Assembly (NCBI RefSeq): GCF_027409185.1
Contig: NC_084474.1
Coordinates: forward strand, 27,619,382-27,683,381
DNA: 64,000 nucleotides
From: Cynocephalus volans
Taxonomy: Eukaryota; Chordata; Mammalia; Dermoptera; Cynocephalidae
Reading direction: 5' to 3'
In this document: positions 50,184-63,602 of the stretch, piece by piece
Layout of the letters: every line of letters starts with the position of its first letter
Numbering within the stretch: the first letter of the stretch is position 1
Made by a program: the position numbers and the translations under genes
Notes under the pieces: generated by a model
Databases searched by the model: none
Told to the model about the DNA's origin: nothing
What the model saw: the letters and a program-made list of their open reading frames with translations, nothing else

Positions 50184-50231
<48 letters not shown>
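50184..50231. repeat. (GT)24 microsatellite
   Basis: This is an uninterrupted GT dinucleotide run of about 48 bp, immediately at the A-tail side of an antisense CYN monomer. It probably grew from the SINE tail. It is long enough to be polymorphic. Confidence 0.9.
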
Positions 50232-50233
<2 letters not shown>

Positions 50234-50310
50234 GCCAGTAGAAGGATCTGAACTGTTGACCTTGGTGTTATCAGCACCACAGTCTCCTAACTGAGCTAAC
50301 TAGCCAGCCC
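50232..50310 (-). mobile_element. CYN tRNA-Ile-like SINE monomer, antisense
   Basis: On the minus strand it begins GGGCTGGCTAGTTAGCTCAG and carries GATAACACCAAGGTCAACAG, with the tail replaced by the GT microsatellite. Confidence 0.8.
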
Positions 50311-50514
50311 CTGGAGTTGCTTTTGAAGGAAGAGACTCTTTCCTATAGATATGTTTGATTGTATCAGTCAGGTAGGGTGTTTTAGGTTTGTTCCTGGGTG
50401 AATGCAGTAGTGTAGTCTTTGTGTAATTTCTTTGACTATATTCAACATTGGAGTTGACTATAAATGCCTTCATGGCTTAGGTGCTAGGGTACTCAGCAAC
50501 TCCTTGCAGAAGAG

Positions 50515-51035
50515 GATGACACTGGGTGGAGGTGATTTATAGTCCACCAATAGTGTATGATTTTTACACTTTTTCAGCATCCTTGTGAGTATTTGTGATT
50601 TTCTGTCTTTTTGATAATAGACAGTCTAACTGGGGTGAGATGATATCTCAGTGTGGTTTTGATTTGCATTTTCCTGATGCTTAGTGATATTGAGAATTTT
50701 TTAATGTGTTTCTTGGTTGTTTGTATGTCTTTCTTTGAGAAATGCCTATTTAATTATTATGCCCATTTAAAAAATGGTTTACTCGTATTTTTACCATTAA
50801 GTTGTTTGAGTTCTTTGTATATTCTAGATATTAATCCCTTTTTGGATATAGAGTTTGCAAATATTTTCTCTGATTCTATAGCTTGTGTTTTCACTCTGTT
50901 AATTGTGTCTTTTGCTGAGCAGAAGCTTTTTAGTTTGCTATGATTTATTTTTAAAATTTTTTCTTTTGCTGCCAGTGCTTTTGGGGTCTTATTCATAAAG
51001 CCTTTGCCCATTCCTACTTCCTGAAGTGTCTCTCT
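50515..51035 (-). mobile_element. Older L1 (host of the 55.9-kb L1), 3' piece
   Basis: ORF2 C-terminal sequence; the minus frame 50,757-51,149 includes [20 protein letters not shown] and [20 protein letters not shown] blocks. The 3' UTR is absent and the copy starts inside ORF2. It is interrupted after CTGAAGTGTCTCTC by the insertion at 51,041-51,790 and resumes there. Confidence 0.75.
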
Positions 51036-51040
51036 GTGGA

Positions 51041-51790
51041 GGATACCAACATGAATAAAACAAATGTATTTCACAGGGCCTAACTTATAGCTTAGTGAGT
51101 TCACAGCCCTATAGTTTAAGGTATAGCCTAACATTTTAGTATTACACATAGAAATGCTAAGCTTGGGGGGCTGGCCTGTGGCTCACTTGGGAGAGTGTGG
51201 TGCTTATAACACCAAGGCCATGGGTTCGGAACCTACATAGGGATGGCTGGTTGGCTCACTGGCTGAGCGTGGTGCTGACAACACCAAACCAAGGGTTGAG
51301 ATCCCCTTACTGGTCATCTTTAAAAAAAAAAAAAGAAAAGAAAAAGAAATGCTAAGCTTGGGAAAAACAGAAAACTTTCACAGGACTGACATCTCTGTTG
51401 TAGATAAAAAAATTGTAACACAGCAAAAATGCTTGCTCTAAGGGCAGTCGTCCTTGGTGCAGCTAAACCTAATGATGGGAAAGTATGTGAGCTAAAAAGC
51501 TTCAAGGTTTTTGGTTGGGGGATGTTGCTCATCTTGTCTTCAGCTTTTTCTTTAAGTTTCTTAGGGAACTGAGTGTTGCCATAACAATTATCTCATTGTT
51601 CTTTTTGTAAACACCTATGTTCCTTTTCTGTAATTTTCTTGCCTGGAGAATAAAACTGGAAAGTAAACCTAATTCGGAGTTACTCCTAGGAATTCTCCTT
51701 GCTTGAAGAAATAGGTCCTGGGATTAACCCCTTCTGGGCCTCTCACTGCTCTGGAGAAATGGGCTTTGAGTAATCCTTTGCATCTCCATC
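51041..51790 (+). mobile_element. LTR-like insertion within L1, family unresolved
   Basis: Non-L1 sequence divides one L1 cleanly. It begins TGTGGAGGATACC and has an AATAAA signal at about 51,649 followed by 140 bp, the layout of an LTR with R-U5. The L1 flanks share TCTCTC/TTTCTC. The right end is not a clear CA, so I am not certain. A CYN dimer is nested inside. Confidence 0.4.
51167..51345 (+). mobile_element. CYN dimeric SINE, sense
   Basis: A full dimer with a GCTTATAACACCAAGGCCAT first unit and a CTTACTGGTCATCTTT end plus A-rich tail. It is flanked by the 16-bp exact duplication GAAATGCTAAGCTTGG (51,151-51,166; 51,346-51,361). Confidence 0.92.
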
Positions 51791-51794
51791 ACCC

Positions 51795-54700
51795 TGGGAG
51801 AGGTGATGTTTCTCTTAGATTTTCTTTTAGGAGTTTTATAGTTTTAGGTCTTATACTTAAGTCTTTAATTCATTTTGAGTTGATTTTGGTATATGCAGAG
51901 AGGTACGGGTCTAGTTTTATTCTTCTACTTATGGATATATAGTTTTCCCAACACTGTGTATTGAATAGGCAGTCTTTTCCCCAATGTACATTCTTGTTGC
52001 CTTTGTGAAAGATCAGTTGGCTGTAATTATATGGGTTGATTTCTGGGTTCACTATTCTGTCCCATTCATCTAAGTGTCTGTTTTTATGCCAGGCCATGTT
52101 GTTTTTGTTATTATAGCTTTGTAGTATAGTTTGAAGTCAGATAATGTTATGACTCTGGCTTTATTTATTTTGCTTAGGATTGCTTTGGCTGTTCTGGGTC
52201 TTTTGTTGTTCCATATGAATTTTAGGATTTTTTTTCCTGTTTTTGTGAGGAATGTCATTGGTATTTTGATGGGGATTGCATTGAATCTGTGAGTCAATGC
52301 AATTTGGGTAGTACAGACATTTTCACAATGTTAATTCTTCCAATACAAGAGCATGGAATATCTTTCTATCTTTTTGTGTCCTCTTAAATTTCTTTCAGCA
52401 ATGATTTGTAGTTTTCATTGCAGATATCTTTCACCTCCTGGGTTAAATTGATTCCTTATTTTTTATTTTTGGTGACTGACTATTGTAAATGAGCTTGCTT
52501 TCTTGATTTCTTTTCCTGTTGGTTCATTATTGGAGTATAAAAACACTACTGATTTTCACGTTTATTTTCTATCCTTCAACTTTACTGAAATCATTGGTCA
52601 GCTCTAAGAGTTTTTTTTGTAGAATCTTTAGATTTTTCTCTATGTAGTATCATGTTGTCTGCAAACAGGGACAGTTTGTTTGTCTTTTCAGTCTGGATAC
52701 CCTTTATTTCCTTCTCTTGCCTGATTGCTCTGACTAGTACTTCCAGTACTATGTTGAATAGGAGTGGTGAGAGTGGGCATCCTTGTCTTGTTCCTGTCCT
52801 TAAGGGAAAAGCTTTCAGCTTTTCACGTTCGCCATGAATTGGTGGCGGATTTGTTGTATATGACTTTTATTGTGTTGAGGTACTTTCCTTCTATACATAA
52901 TTTGCTGAGGGCCTTTAACATGAAGGGATGTTGAATTTTACCAAATGCTTTTTCTGCATTTATTGAGATAATCATATGGTTTTTGTCCTTGATTTTATTG
53001 ATATAGTGTACACATTTATTGACTTTTGTATGTTGAATCATCTTTGCATCCCTGGGATGAATCCCACTTGATCATGGTGTATATATTTTATTGATGTATT
53101 CCTGTATTCTGATTACTAATATTTTGTTGAGGATTTTTGCATCTCTATGGATCAGAGATATTGATTTGTAGTTTTTTTTTTGTTGTTGTATCTTTATCTG
53201 GTTTTGATATCAGGGTGATGCTGGCCTTATAGAATGAGTTTGGGAGAATAGCCTCTGTTTCAATTTTTGGAATATTTTGAAAAAAATTGCTATTAATTTC
53301 TCTTTAAAGTTTGGTAGGATTCAGCATTAAAGTCATCCAGTCCTGGGCTTTTCTTTGTTGGGAGACTCTTGATTACTGCTTGAATCTCATTGCTTGTTAA
53401 TGGTCTGTTGAGGTTTTCTATTTCTTATTGTTCAGTCTTGGTAGTTTGCATATGTCCTGGATTTTATCCATTTCCTCAATATTTTCAAATTTGTTGGCAT
53501 ATAGTTGTTTATAATAGTCTCTATTATTTCTGTGGTATTGTTTGTAATGTCTCCTTTTTTATTTCTTATTTTTGTAATTTGTGTCTTCTCTCATGTTTTT
53601 ATTTAGCCTTGCTAATGGTTTGTCTATTTTGTTTATCTTATCAAAAAACCAACTTTTTGTTTCATTGATCTTGTGTGTCATTTTCTGGTCTCTATTTTAT
53701 TTAGTTCTGCTCTGATCTTAATTATTTCTTTCCATTTACTAATTTTGGGAATGGATTATTCTTGTTTTTCTAGTTCTTTGATGTGTAGTATTAGATTGTT
53801 TATATGAATCTTATTTTTTTGATGTAAGTATTTATTGAAATAAAGTTCCCTCTTAGTATTGCTTTTGCAGTATCCCACAGCTTTTGCAATGATGTGTCTT
53901 TATTTTTATTAGTTTCAAGAAATTTTATATTTCATGTTTAATTTTTCTTGGACCAATAGGTCATTCAGGAGCATATTGTTTAATTACCATGTACTTGTAT
54001 AATTCCTATAGTTTCTCTTGTTATTTCTAGTTTTAATCCTTTGAAGTCTGAAAAGGTACTTGAAATGGCTTCAGTTTTTAAAAATTTGTTGAAACTTGAT
54101 TGTGACCTAACATGTGGTCTACCATGAATATTGTTCCATGTGCTCATGAGAAGAATGAATATTTTGTAGTTGTTGGATGAAATGTTCTGTAGATATCTGG
54201 GAAGTCCAATTGGTCTAAAGTGTAGTTTAAAACCTGTGTTTCTCTGTTGATTTGTTTCTTAGATGATCTGTCCAATTCTGAGCGAGGGGGCGTACATGTC
54301 TCCAACTATTATTGTATTAGGGTTTATCTATCTCTTTAGGTCTAATAGTGTTTGCTTTCTATATCCAGGTCCTATGGTGTTGAGTGCATATACATTTATG
54401 ATTGTTATGTTTTCTTTCTGGAGAGATCTCTTTGTCATTATATAATGGCCTTTTTTCTCTTTTTATGGTTTTTTGTTTAAAGTCTATTTTATCTGATATA
54501 AGAATAGCTACTCCTGCTCATTTTTGGTTTCCATGTGCATGGTGTATCTTTCTACATCCTTTCACTGTCTGTGTCTTTGCAGGTAAGATGAGTCTCATAC
54601 AGACAGCATATAGTTGGGTCTAGCTTTTTAATCAAATCAGTCTGTGTCTTTTGAGTAGGGAATTTAATCCATTCACAGTTAGGGTTGTTATTGAGAGGTA

Positions 54701-55856
54701 TTGTCTTACTCTTGGCCTTTTATCAATTTTCATTTGGATGTTTTAAATATCTTTTGTTCCTTTCTTCCCCTTTTATTGCTTGTATTGAGTATTTATTGGT
54801 TTTTTGAGGTGCTAAGGTATAGTTTTTTGTCTTTCTCATTTGCATTTTTGTTCTACCAGTGGGCTTTGTTCATTCTTTTGTATTCATAACAGCAATTATC
54901 TTTTTTTGTATTCCAGATGCTGGAGTCCCTTGAGGATTTCTTGTAGGGCTGGTCATGTGGTGCTGAACTCCCACAGTTTTTGTCTGTCTGGGAAATACAA
55001 TATCCCTCCTTTATTTCTGAAGGATAGCCTTACTGTGTATTGTATTCTTGGCTGATAGATCTTTTCTTTTAGTATTTTGAATATATTCTCACATTTTCTT
55101 TATGCCTATGGAGTTTTTGCTGAGAATTTTGCTGTTAGTCTGATGGTGACTGCCTTATATATGAATTGATGCTTTTCTTCTGCTGTTTTTTTTTTTTTTT
55201 TGTCACCGGTAACGGGATTGCAACCCTTGGCTTGGTGTCGCCCACACTGTGCTCAGCCAGTGAGTGCACCGGCCATCCCTATATAGGATTCGAACCCGCG
55301 GCGGGAACGCTGCTGAGCTCCCATGCGCCGCACTCTCCGGAGTGTGCCACGGGGCCGGCCCTCTCCTGCTGTTTTTAGGATTCTCTCTTTGTCTTTGACT
55401 TTTGCCAGTTTGACTCTAAAATGTCTCACAATGGGCCTTTTTGAATTGAATCTGTTTGGGGATGTTTGAGTCTCCTGGATCTGAAGGCCCACATCTCTCC
55501 CTATACCTGGGAAGTTTTCCATAATTATGTTGTTGACTTTTTATCAATGCCTTCTTTTTCTTCTCACTTTCCAGAGCACTCATGATTTGAATGTTTGTGC
55601 ACTTAATGTTGTCTGCTAGCTCTCTTACATTTTATTTAAAAACATTATTCTCTCTCTCTCTCTCACTCCCACCCCTTTCCTTTCCTGCTTTGCTTCCTCC
55701 CTACCCCAAAAGATTGTCTTCAAGATCAGAAATTCTTTCTTCTACTTACTCTAAACTGTTGGTTAAGATCTGCAGTGTGTTTTTTCATTTTATTCAATAC
55801 ATTGAATGAATTCCTCAGTTTCAGGAGTTCCACTTCATTCTTTTTTTTTTTTAAGC
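51795..55856 (-). mobile_element. Older L1, ORF2 to ORF1, antisense
   Basis: This piece continues the L1 from 51,035. ORF2 blocks appear on the minus strand at 51,870-52,297 and 52,823-53,041 ([16 protein letters not shown]). The catalytic site near 52,660 reads FADN instead of FADD. Endonuclease sequence lies at about 54,000-54,700 and ORF1 at 54,900-55,800. It is split by the younger L1 at 55,857 and resumes at 61,582. Confidence 0.8.
55191..55365 (-). mobile_element. CYN SINE, hairpin subtype, antisense
   Basis: It has its poly-T at the left, then GTCACCGGTAACGGGATTGC and the reverse of the GC-rich region, with the stem partly mutated. It is flanked by the 11-bp exact duplication CTGCTGTTTTT (55,180-55,190; 55,366-55,376). 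Confidence 0.88.
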
Positions 55857-56177
55857 CACATGAAGGAAACTTTATATATTTTTTTTGAATGTTTCTGTTT
55901 TTTAAAAAAATTTTCTTTTTTTATATTTCCCTTAATTTTATTTTGTCGATATACAATGTGGTTGATTATTGTGGCCCTTTACCGAAACCCTCCTCTCTCC
56001 TCCCTCTCCCCCCTCCCACCCAAAAGTGTCCTTTATGTTTGCTTGTCATATCAATTTCAAGGAATTGTAGTTGTTATGTATTCTCCCCACCCCGTTTTTT
56101 TCTTTTTGTGTGTGTGTGAATTTATTTATTTATTTTTAGCTCCCACCAATAAGTGAGAACATGTGGTATTTCTCTTT

Positions 56178-56981
56178 CTATGCCTGACTTGTTTCACTTA
56201 ATATAATTCTCTCAAGGTCCATCCATGTTGTTGCAAATGGCAGTATTTCATTCGTTTTTATAGCTGAGTAGTATTCCATTGTATAGATATACCATATTTT
56301 CCGTATCCACTCATCTGATGATGGACATTTGGGCTGGTTCCAACTCTTGGCTATTGTAAAGAGTGCTGCGATAAACATTGGGGAACAGGTATACCTTCGA
56401 CTTGATGATTTCCATTCCTCTGGGTATATTCCCAGCAGTGGGATAGCTGGGTCATGTGGTAGATCTATCTGCAATTGTTTGAGGAACCTCCATATCATTT
56501 TCCATAGAGGGTGCACCATTTTGCAGTCCCACCAACAATGTATGAGAGTTCCTTTTTCTCTGCAACCTCACCAGCATTTGTCGTTCAGAGTCTTTTGGAT
56601 TTTAGCCATCCTAACTGGGGTTAGATGGTATCTCAAAGTGGTTTTGATTTGCATTTCCCGGATGCTGAGTGATGTTGAGCATTTTTTCATATGTCTGTTG
56701 GCCATTTGTATATCTTCCTTAGAAAAATGCCTACTTAGCTCTTTTGCCCATTTTTTAATTGGGTTGCTTGTTTTTTTCTTGTAAAGTTGCTTGAGTTCCT
56801 TGTATATTCTGGATATTAATCCTTTGTCAGCTGTATATTTTGCTAATATTTTCTCCCTCTCTGTTGGTTGTCTTTTAACTCTGTTAATTGTTTCTTTTGC
56901 TGTGCAGAAGCTCTTTAGTTTGATATAATCCCATTTGTTTATTTTTCCTTTGGTTGCCCATGCTTTTGGGGTCATATTCAT
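56178..56981 (-). pseudogene. L1 ORF2 C-terminal fragments
   Basis: Two overlapping-region frames carry the C-terminal part of ORF2p. One has [20 protein letters not shown] and [20 protein letters not shown]. The other has a [20 protein letters not shown] segment and [21 protein letters not shown] frame shift separates them near 56,520. Confidence 0.88.
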
Positions 56982-57293
56982 GAAGTCTGTGTCCAGTCCT
57001 ATTTCCTAAAGTGTCTCTCCTATGTTTTCTTTAAGAACTTTTATTGTTTCAGGGTGTATATTTAATTCTTTAATCCATTTTGAGTTGAGTTTAGTGTATG
57101 GAGAAAGGTATGGGTCTAGTTTCATTGTCCTGCATATTGATATCCAGTTATCCCAGCACCATTTGCTAAAGAGGCAGTCTCTTCCCCAGTGTGTAGGCTT
57201 GGTGCCTTTGTCAAAGGTCAGATGGCTGTAGGTGTGTGGGTTGATTTCTGGATTCTCTATTCTATTCCATTGATCAGTGTGTCTGTTTTTATG

Positions 57294-58503
<1,210 letters not shown>

Positions 58504-58511
58504 TTCCTCTT

Positions 58512-59961
58512 TTAATGTTTGGTAAAATTTTGCTGGGAATCCATCTGGTCATGGCTTTTCTTTGTTGGGAGCTTTCTGATAACAGCTTCAATCTCCTTTA
58601 TTGTTATTGTTCTGTTCAGATTTTCTACGTCTTCATGGCTCAGTTTTGGGAGCTTGTGTGTGTCCAGAAATTTATCCATTTCCTCCAAGTTTTCAAATTT
58701 GTTGGCATATAGTTTTTCATAGTAGTCTCGAATGATTCCTTGTATTTCAGATGAATCAGTTGTAATATCCCCTTTTTCATTTCTAATTTTTGTTATTTGA
58801 ATCTTCTCTCTTCTTTTTTTTGTTAGCCATGCTAATGGTTTGTCAATTTTATTTATCTTTTCAAAAAACCAACTTTTTGATTCATTGATCTTTTTTGGGT
58901 TCATTGATTGTTTTTTGGGTTTCAATTTCATTAAGTTCTGCTCTGATCTTAATGATTTCTTTCTGTCTGATAATTTTAGGTTTGGATTGTTCTTGTTTTT
59001 CTAGATCTTTAAGGTGAAGTGTTAGGTTGTTCAGTTGCCATCTTTCCATTCTTCTGAGGTGAGCATTTAACACAATAAATTTCCCCGTTAATACTGCTTT
59101 TGCAGTATCCCACAGGTTTTGGTATGATGTATCATTATTTTCATTAGTTTCAATCAATTTTTTGATTTCCTCTTGGACCCATATGTCGTTAAGTAGTATG
59201 CTGTTTAATTTCCATGTGTTTGTATAGTTTCCAGAATTTCGTTTGTTATTGATTTCTAGTTTTAATCCATTATGGTCTGAGAAAATACATGGGATAATTC
59301 CAATTTTTTTGAATTTGTTGAGACTTGATTTGTGACCTAATATGTGATCTATCCTGGAGAATGATCCATATGCTGATGAGAAAAATGAATATTCTGAGGT
59401 TGTTGGATGGAATGTTCTGTAGATATCTGCTAAATCCTATTGGTCTAAAGTGTTGTTTAGATCTTGTGTTTCTCTATTGATTTTTTGCCTAGATGATCTG
59501 TCCAATATTGGCAGTGGGGCGTTCAGGTCCCCTGCTATTATGGTATTAGTGTTTATTTCCTTCTTTAGGTCTAATAGAGTTTGTTTTATAAATCTGGCTG
59601 CTCCAACATTGGGTGCATACATATTTATGATTGTTATGTCTTCTTGATGGATCTGTCCTTTTATCATTATGTAGTGTCACTCATTGTCTCTTTTTATGGT
59701 TTTTAGTTTAAAGTCTACTTTGTCAGATATAAGAATAGCTAGTCCAGCTCGTTTTTCTTTTCTGTTTGCATGGTAAATCTTTTTCCATCCTTTCACTCTT
59801 AGTCTATGTGAGTCTTTATGGGTGAGGTGGGTCTCTTGAAGGCAGCATATAGTTGGGTCCTCCTTTTTAATCCAGTCAGCCAGTCTGTGTCTTTTGATTG
59901 GGGAATTTAAGCCTTTTACATTACGAGTTGTCATTGAAAAGTGTTGATTTATTCCTAGCAT
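58512..59961 (-). pseudogene. L1 ORF2 endonuclease and linker fragments
   Basis: The N-terminal frame (59,677-59,961) shows NVKGLNSPIKRHRLADWIKK and CCLQETHLTHKDSHRL, with the catalytic Asn/Glu region of the APE-type endonuclease. The next (59,437-59,667) shows INMYAPNVGAARFIKQTLLD and AGDLNAPLPILDRSSRQ. The linker to the RT follows in two more frames (58,882-59,157 and 58,512-58,931). At least three breaks inactivate it. Confidence 0.88.
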
Positions 59962-60205
59962 TTTATTGATTGCTGTTTGGTTGTCTTAGGTGTCTTTTGT
60001 TCCTTGCTTTCTGATTTACTGTTTGTTTTCTGTGTTTGTTGGTTCCTTAGGTTGTAGATAGCGTTTTTGTTTGTTTGTTTTCTCTTCATGAATGCCATTT
60101 TTATTATACTAGTGGGTATTGATTTTTCTTGGGTTTTTATGGTAGTGGTAGTTATTTTTCAGGAGCCAATCACAGTACTCCCTTGAGAATTTCTTGTAAG
60201 GGTGG

Positions 60206-61023
60206 TCATGTGGTAGTGAACTCCTGCAGTTTTTGTTTTTCTGAGAAATGTATGATTTGCCCTTCATTTTGGAAGGATAGTCTTGTGGGGTAGAGTATTC
60301 TTGGCTGACAATCTCTGTTTTTTAGTATTTTGAATATATCATCCCATTCCTTTCTGGCTTTTAGGGTTTGTGATGGAAAGTCTGATGTTACCCTGATTGG
60401 GGCTCCCTTATAGGTGATTTTACGCTTCTCTCTTGCAGCTTTTAAGATTCTCTCTTTGTCTTTGAGTTTTGCCAATTTGACTATAACATGTCTTGGAGAA
60501 GACCTTTTTGGGTTGAATACGTTTGGGGATCGTTGAGCTTCCTGGATCTGAAGATCTGTGATTTTTCCTATACCTGGGAAGTTTTCTGCAACTATTTTGT
60601 TGAATATGTTTTCAATGCAATCTCTGTTTTCCTCCCCTTCTGGAATACCCGTGACTCGGATATTTCAGCGCTTAAGGTTGTCCGATATCTCGCTCAGATT
60701 TTCTTCAATGCCTTTGATTCTTTTTTCTTTTTTCTTTTGTCTCCTTGTGTTATTTCAAACAGCCCATCTTCAAGTTCAGAGGTTCTCTCTTCAACTTCGA
60801 CAAGGCTGCTGGTTATACTCTCCGTTGTGTTATTTATTTCGCTGAATAACTTCTTCAGTTTGGCAAGTTCTGCTACATTTTTTTTCAGGGCATTGTTTTC
60901 CTTGTACATTTCCTCTTTCAGTTCCTGTATGCTTTTCCTCATTTCATCATGATGTCTAGCTGAGTTTTCTTGTATCTCCTTCAGTTTCCTTTGAATTATC
61001 ACTTGAAATTCCTTGTCAGTCAT
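60206..61023 (-). pseudogene. L1 ORF1 fragments
   Basis: The frame at 60,694-61,023 contains the coiled coil (KSIQELKEEMYKENNALKKN and AELAKLKKLFSEINNTTESI). The frame at 60,206-60,475 contains the C-terminal domain (LKAAREKRKITYKGAPIRVT and ILYPTRLSFQNEGQIIHFSE). The RRM lies between them in a shifted frame. Confidence 0.87.
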
Positions 61024-61334
61024 TTCAAGGGCTTCTTGTTATATAGGATCTAGAGCTTGAGATTTATTATCTTTGGGTGGTGTACTTTCTTGATTTTTCA
61101 TAATTCTGGTATCTTTTCTTGGATGTTTATTCATTGTGACACTATTGACTGACTAAGATGTTGCTGTGGTTGCCAATTTGGTATGGCTACCTCTGTGACT
61201 ACTCAGTTGTCCACTAGTGCCTTGCGTGTGTGGTTGCCTCGGGTCTTGGGCCTCTCCAGGGTGCCACCTCTCTCGTCAGCTTGGACCCTGCCAGGCTGCT
61301 AGGTGACTGGATGGTACTGCAGGGTGTCACTCCT

Positions 61335-61470
61335 GACACTGCCACTTCCCCCGGTGCTGCTGCTGCCGCTGCTCACGCCATTGCTGCCCCTCACGCCACT
61401 GCTGCTGGCACCACTGCCCCTGGCTCTGCTGCTGCCGTCTCCACTGCTGCCGCTTCCCCCGCTCACTGAT
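61335..61470. repeat. CTG/CCN-rich low-complexity tract in L1 5' UTR
   Basis: This GC-rich stretch of CTGCTG, CCGCTG, CCACTG and CCCCTC-type triplets lies in the 5' UTR of the nested L1. It creates open frames on both strands (Ala/Leu-rich on one, Gly/Ser/Gln-rich on the other) that are composition artefacts. It is absent from the 5' UTR of the related L1 in XKR9. Confidence 0.7.
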
Positions 61471-61581
61471 TCCTTTTTGCTTAGCCAGTAACCCTGACAG
61501 CAGGAAGGCCCTTCCAGCATCCTCATGGTGTCTCTCCACCTGGCTTCCTCCACTCTTCTGTGGCACATGGAGGAAACTTTA

Positions 61582-63010
61582 ATTGCTGTATGATTTCAAG
61601 TACATGACATTCTGGAAAAGGCAAAACTTCAATCTGGGCATAGCTTTTACTTCTTCGAAGGTCATCAGAGACAGAGATTCAAGAGTTTCTCTCAGCCACT
61701 CTTTTCCACTTCAGTCTTTTAAAGGTGCTAATCTCTGTAAATTTCCTCCTTCATATTCTGGATAGTTTTTCTCATTTTGTTGTGTCATCTGCGTTTTCTT
61801 GTGTATCATTAAGTCTCCTGAAGATTGTTGCTTGGATTTACTTTTAAGTTATTTCAAAGCTTTTCTGCTCTATGGTGTCTGGTACTTGAGAATTATTGTA
61901 CTCCTTTGGTGGCGTCATATTTTCTTGGGTTTTTATATTTCTAGTATCGCTGCATTTATGTCTGGTCATCTGGTAGAGTAGTTGCTTCTTCTGTTACTCA
62001 GGAGTGGGCTTTGAAGAGAGAGACTTCATCCTATAGATGTATTTTATATTGACCATTGAATGGAGTGTTTTAGTATTGGTTCTGGGTAGACATAGTATTG
62101 TAGTCTCTGTTTCAGTAGTTCGGCTGTATTCAGTGTTGGGGTTGTGTGTGAGTGCCTCTGTGGCTTTGGTCCTGAGGCAGTTAGTGATTCCTTGCTGAGG
62201 TTAGTGACATTGTGTTGGGTTGTAGAGTACACGGATGAGCTCTCACATTCTTAGGAGAAGCACCTTGGTGCCCTGTTGTTCTGTGGGTGGGGTGGGTGAT
62301 CTTTGATGAGCATCTTGGCACCCTGGCTAGCATCCAATGTCCATGATGTGTGTACTGTGGTTTACTAGAGCTCCTCAGTATGAATGGGTGACCCTGTCTG
62401 GGGTTTCTCTTTTTCCTTTCCTACAGGAAAGACTCCTTCTGGGTCTTTGCTTCCTGTTGTTGGGGGATGTGTTGGCTGGGAATTTTCTTCCTGACTGAAT
62501 TTGGCTATCCTGGCTTCCTTCACTCTCCCAAGGCACTGCATACGTCTCTCCCCAGATCAAGGTAGTCATGTGGGCTGTGCATGTACCTCCTACCCCCAGG
62601 TGTGCTACCATGGGGGGCAGCATCATTCCCCCTGTGGATTGGGCCACTGGGTCATGGGTCTGTGCTTGCTCACCTCTTTCCCCAGGCTTTGCTGGTGACC
62701 CTTCTTGTGTCAATGCATTTGAGCCTTTGGCTGGCTGCCATGGTAGTGGTGGCTGTTATGGTGGCAGTGCCTGTTTCTGTGGTGGTGGGCTGCCCTTGCA
62801 GTGGTAGTGGCTGTAGTAGACCACCCATGTGTTGGTGGTGTCCCCTGCCATGATGGTTTCCTGTATTCCTAATGTCTTTTGGCGGTGTCTGCCTTCCGCT
62901 GCTGAGGTCTCTGCACTTCTACTGTTTCTTGGTGGGGCTGTGCTTGGCTCCTGAGGTCCCTGAACTTTTGTGGCTGTCCGCAGGGGCTGCTCTCAGTTCC
63001 TGTGGTCCCT
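61582..63010 (-). mobile_element. Older L1, ORF1 start and 5' UTR, antisense
   Basis: The host L1 resumes after the nested copy with ORF1 N-terminal sequence (to about 62,000). A long, GC-richer 5' UTR follows (62,230-63,010) with repeated GTGGTGG/GCTG motifs. Open frames of 60-112 codons on both strands in this UTR show no recognisable protein. Confidence 0.65.
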
Positions 63011-63024
63011 CCACTTGTACCCTA

Positions 63025-63600
63025 TATTTACAAAAACTCTAATTAGGATTTTATTATTTTATTTTTGGCTACAAAACGTCTTAATACATTTAAAAAGACT
63101 AAGATCATAGAAAATAATAGAAAATATGTTCTTTGACCAAAATACCAGAAGAAAATTCACAAATGTATAGAAAAGTAAACAACACTCTCCTAAAATGAGC
63201 AATCACAGGAAAATTAGAGAGTGCTTTGACATAAAAATCAAAGCACAGTATATCAAAATTTATAGGATGCAGGGCTTATGCAGTGTTTAGAGGAAAATTT
63301 ATACTTGTCAACGCCTATATTAGAAATAAGAAAAATCTCAAATTAGTACTGTAAATTTCTACCTTCAGAAAATAGAAAAAGAAGAGCAAACTAAGCCAAA
63401 GTGAATATAAGTAGTGAAAATAACAAAGATGCAATAGAAATATATGAAATAGGGGATTAAAAATAATAGAGAAAAGAAACAAAACCAAAAGCTGATTCTT
63501 TAAAAAGATTAGCAAAATTCACAAACCTTTGTCTAGACTGACCAAGAGAAAAAGAGGGAGGACCAAAATTACTAAAATCAGAAATACAGCAGGGACATTA
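63025..63600 (+). mobile_element. Old L1 ORF2 fragment, sense
   Basis: This is the only clear sense-strand ORF2 piece in the distal half. AACAAAACCAAAAGCTGATT and TAGACTGACCAAGAGAAAAA correspond to the region between endonuclease and RT. It is A-rich, without an open frame. Confidence 0.65.
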
Positions 63601-63602
63601 TT

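Larger units (their letters stand above)
48396..50512 (-). mobile_element. L1 endonuclease, ORF1 and 5' region, antisense
   Basis: Endonuclease-region sequence (48,396-48,960) continues into ORF1 (49,200-50,100) and 5'-end sequence (50,320-50,512). The latter is related to 61,980-62,230. Together with the preceding piece this is one L1 with an internal deletion. A (CCTT)n run lies at 49,733-49,759, and a (GT)n tract plus a CYN monomer at 50,184-50,310. Confidence 0.65.

Noticed and set aside
49733..50231. CRISPR-like or other regularly spaced array
   Set aside because: The repeats here are plain (CCTT)n and (GT)n microsatellites with no spacers. Nothing in the window resembles a CRISPR array, and the genome is mammalian.
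62375..62853. Overlapping open frames of 65-112 codons as possible novel proteins
   Set aside because: They lie on both strands of a GC-rich L1 5' UTR and have no recognisable domain. Low stop density there follows from base composition.
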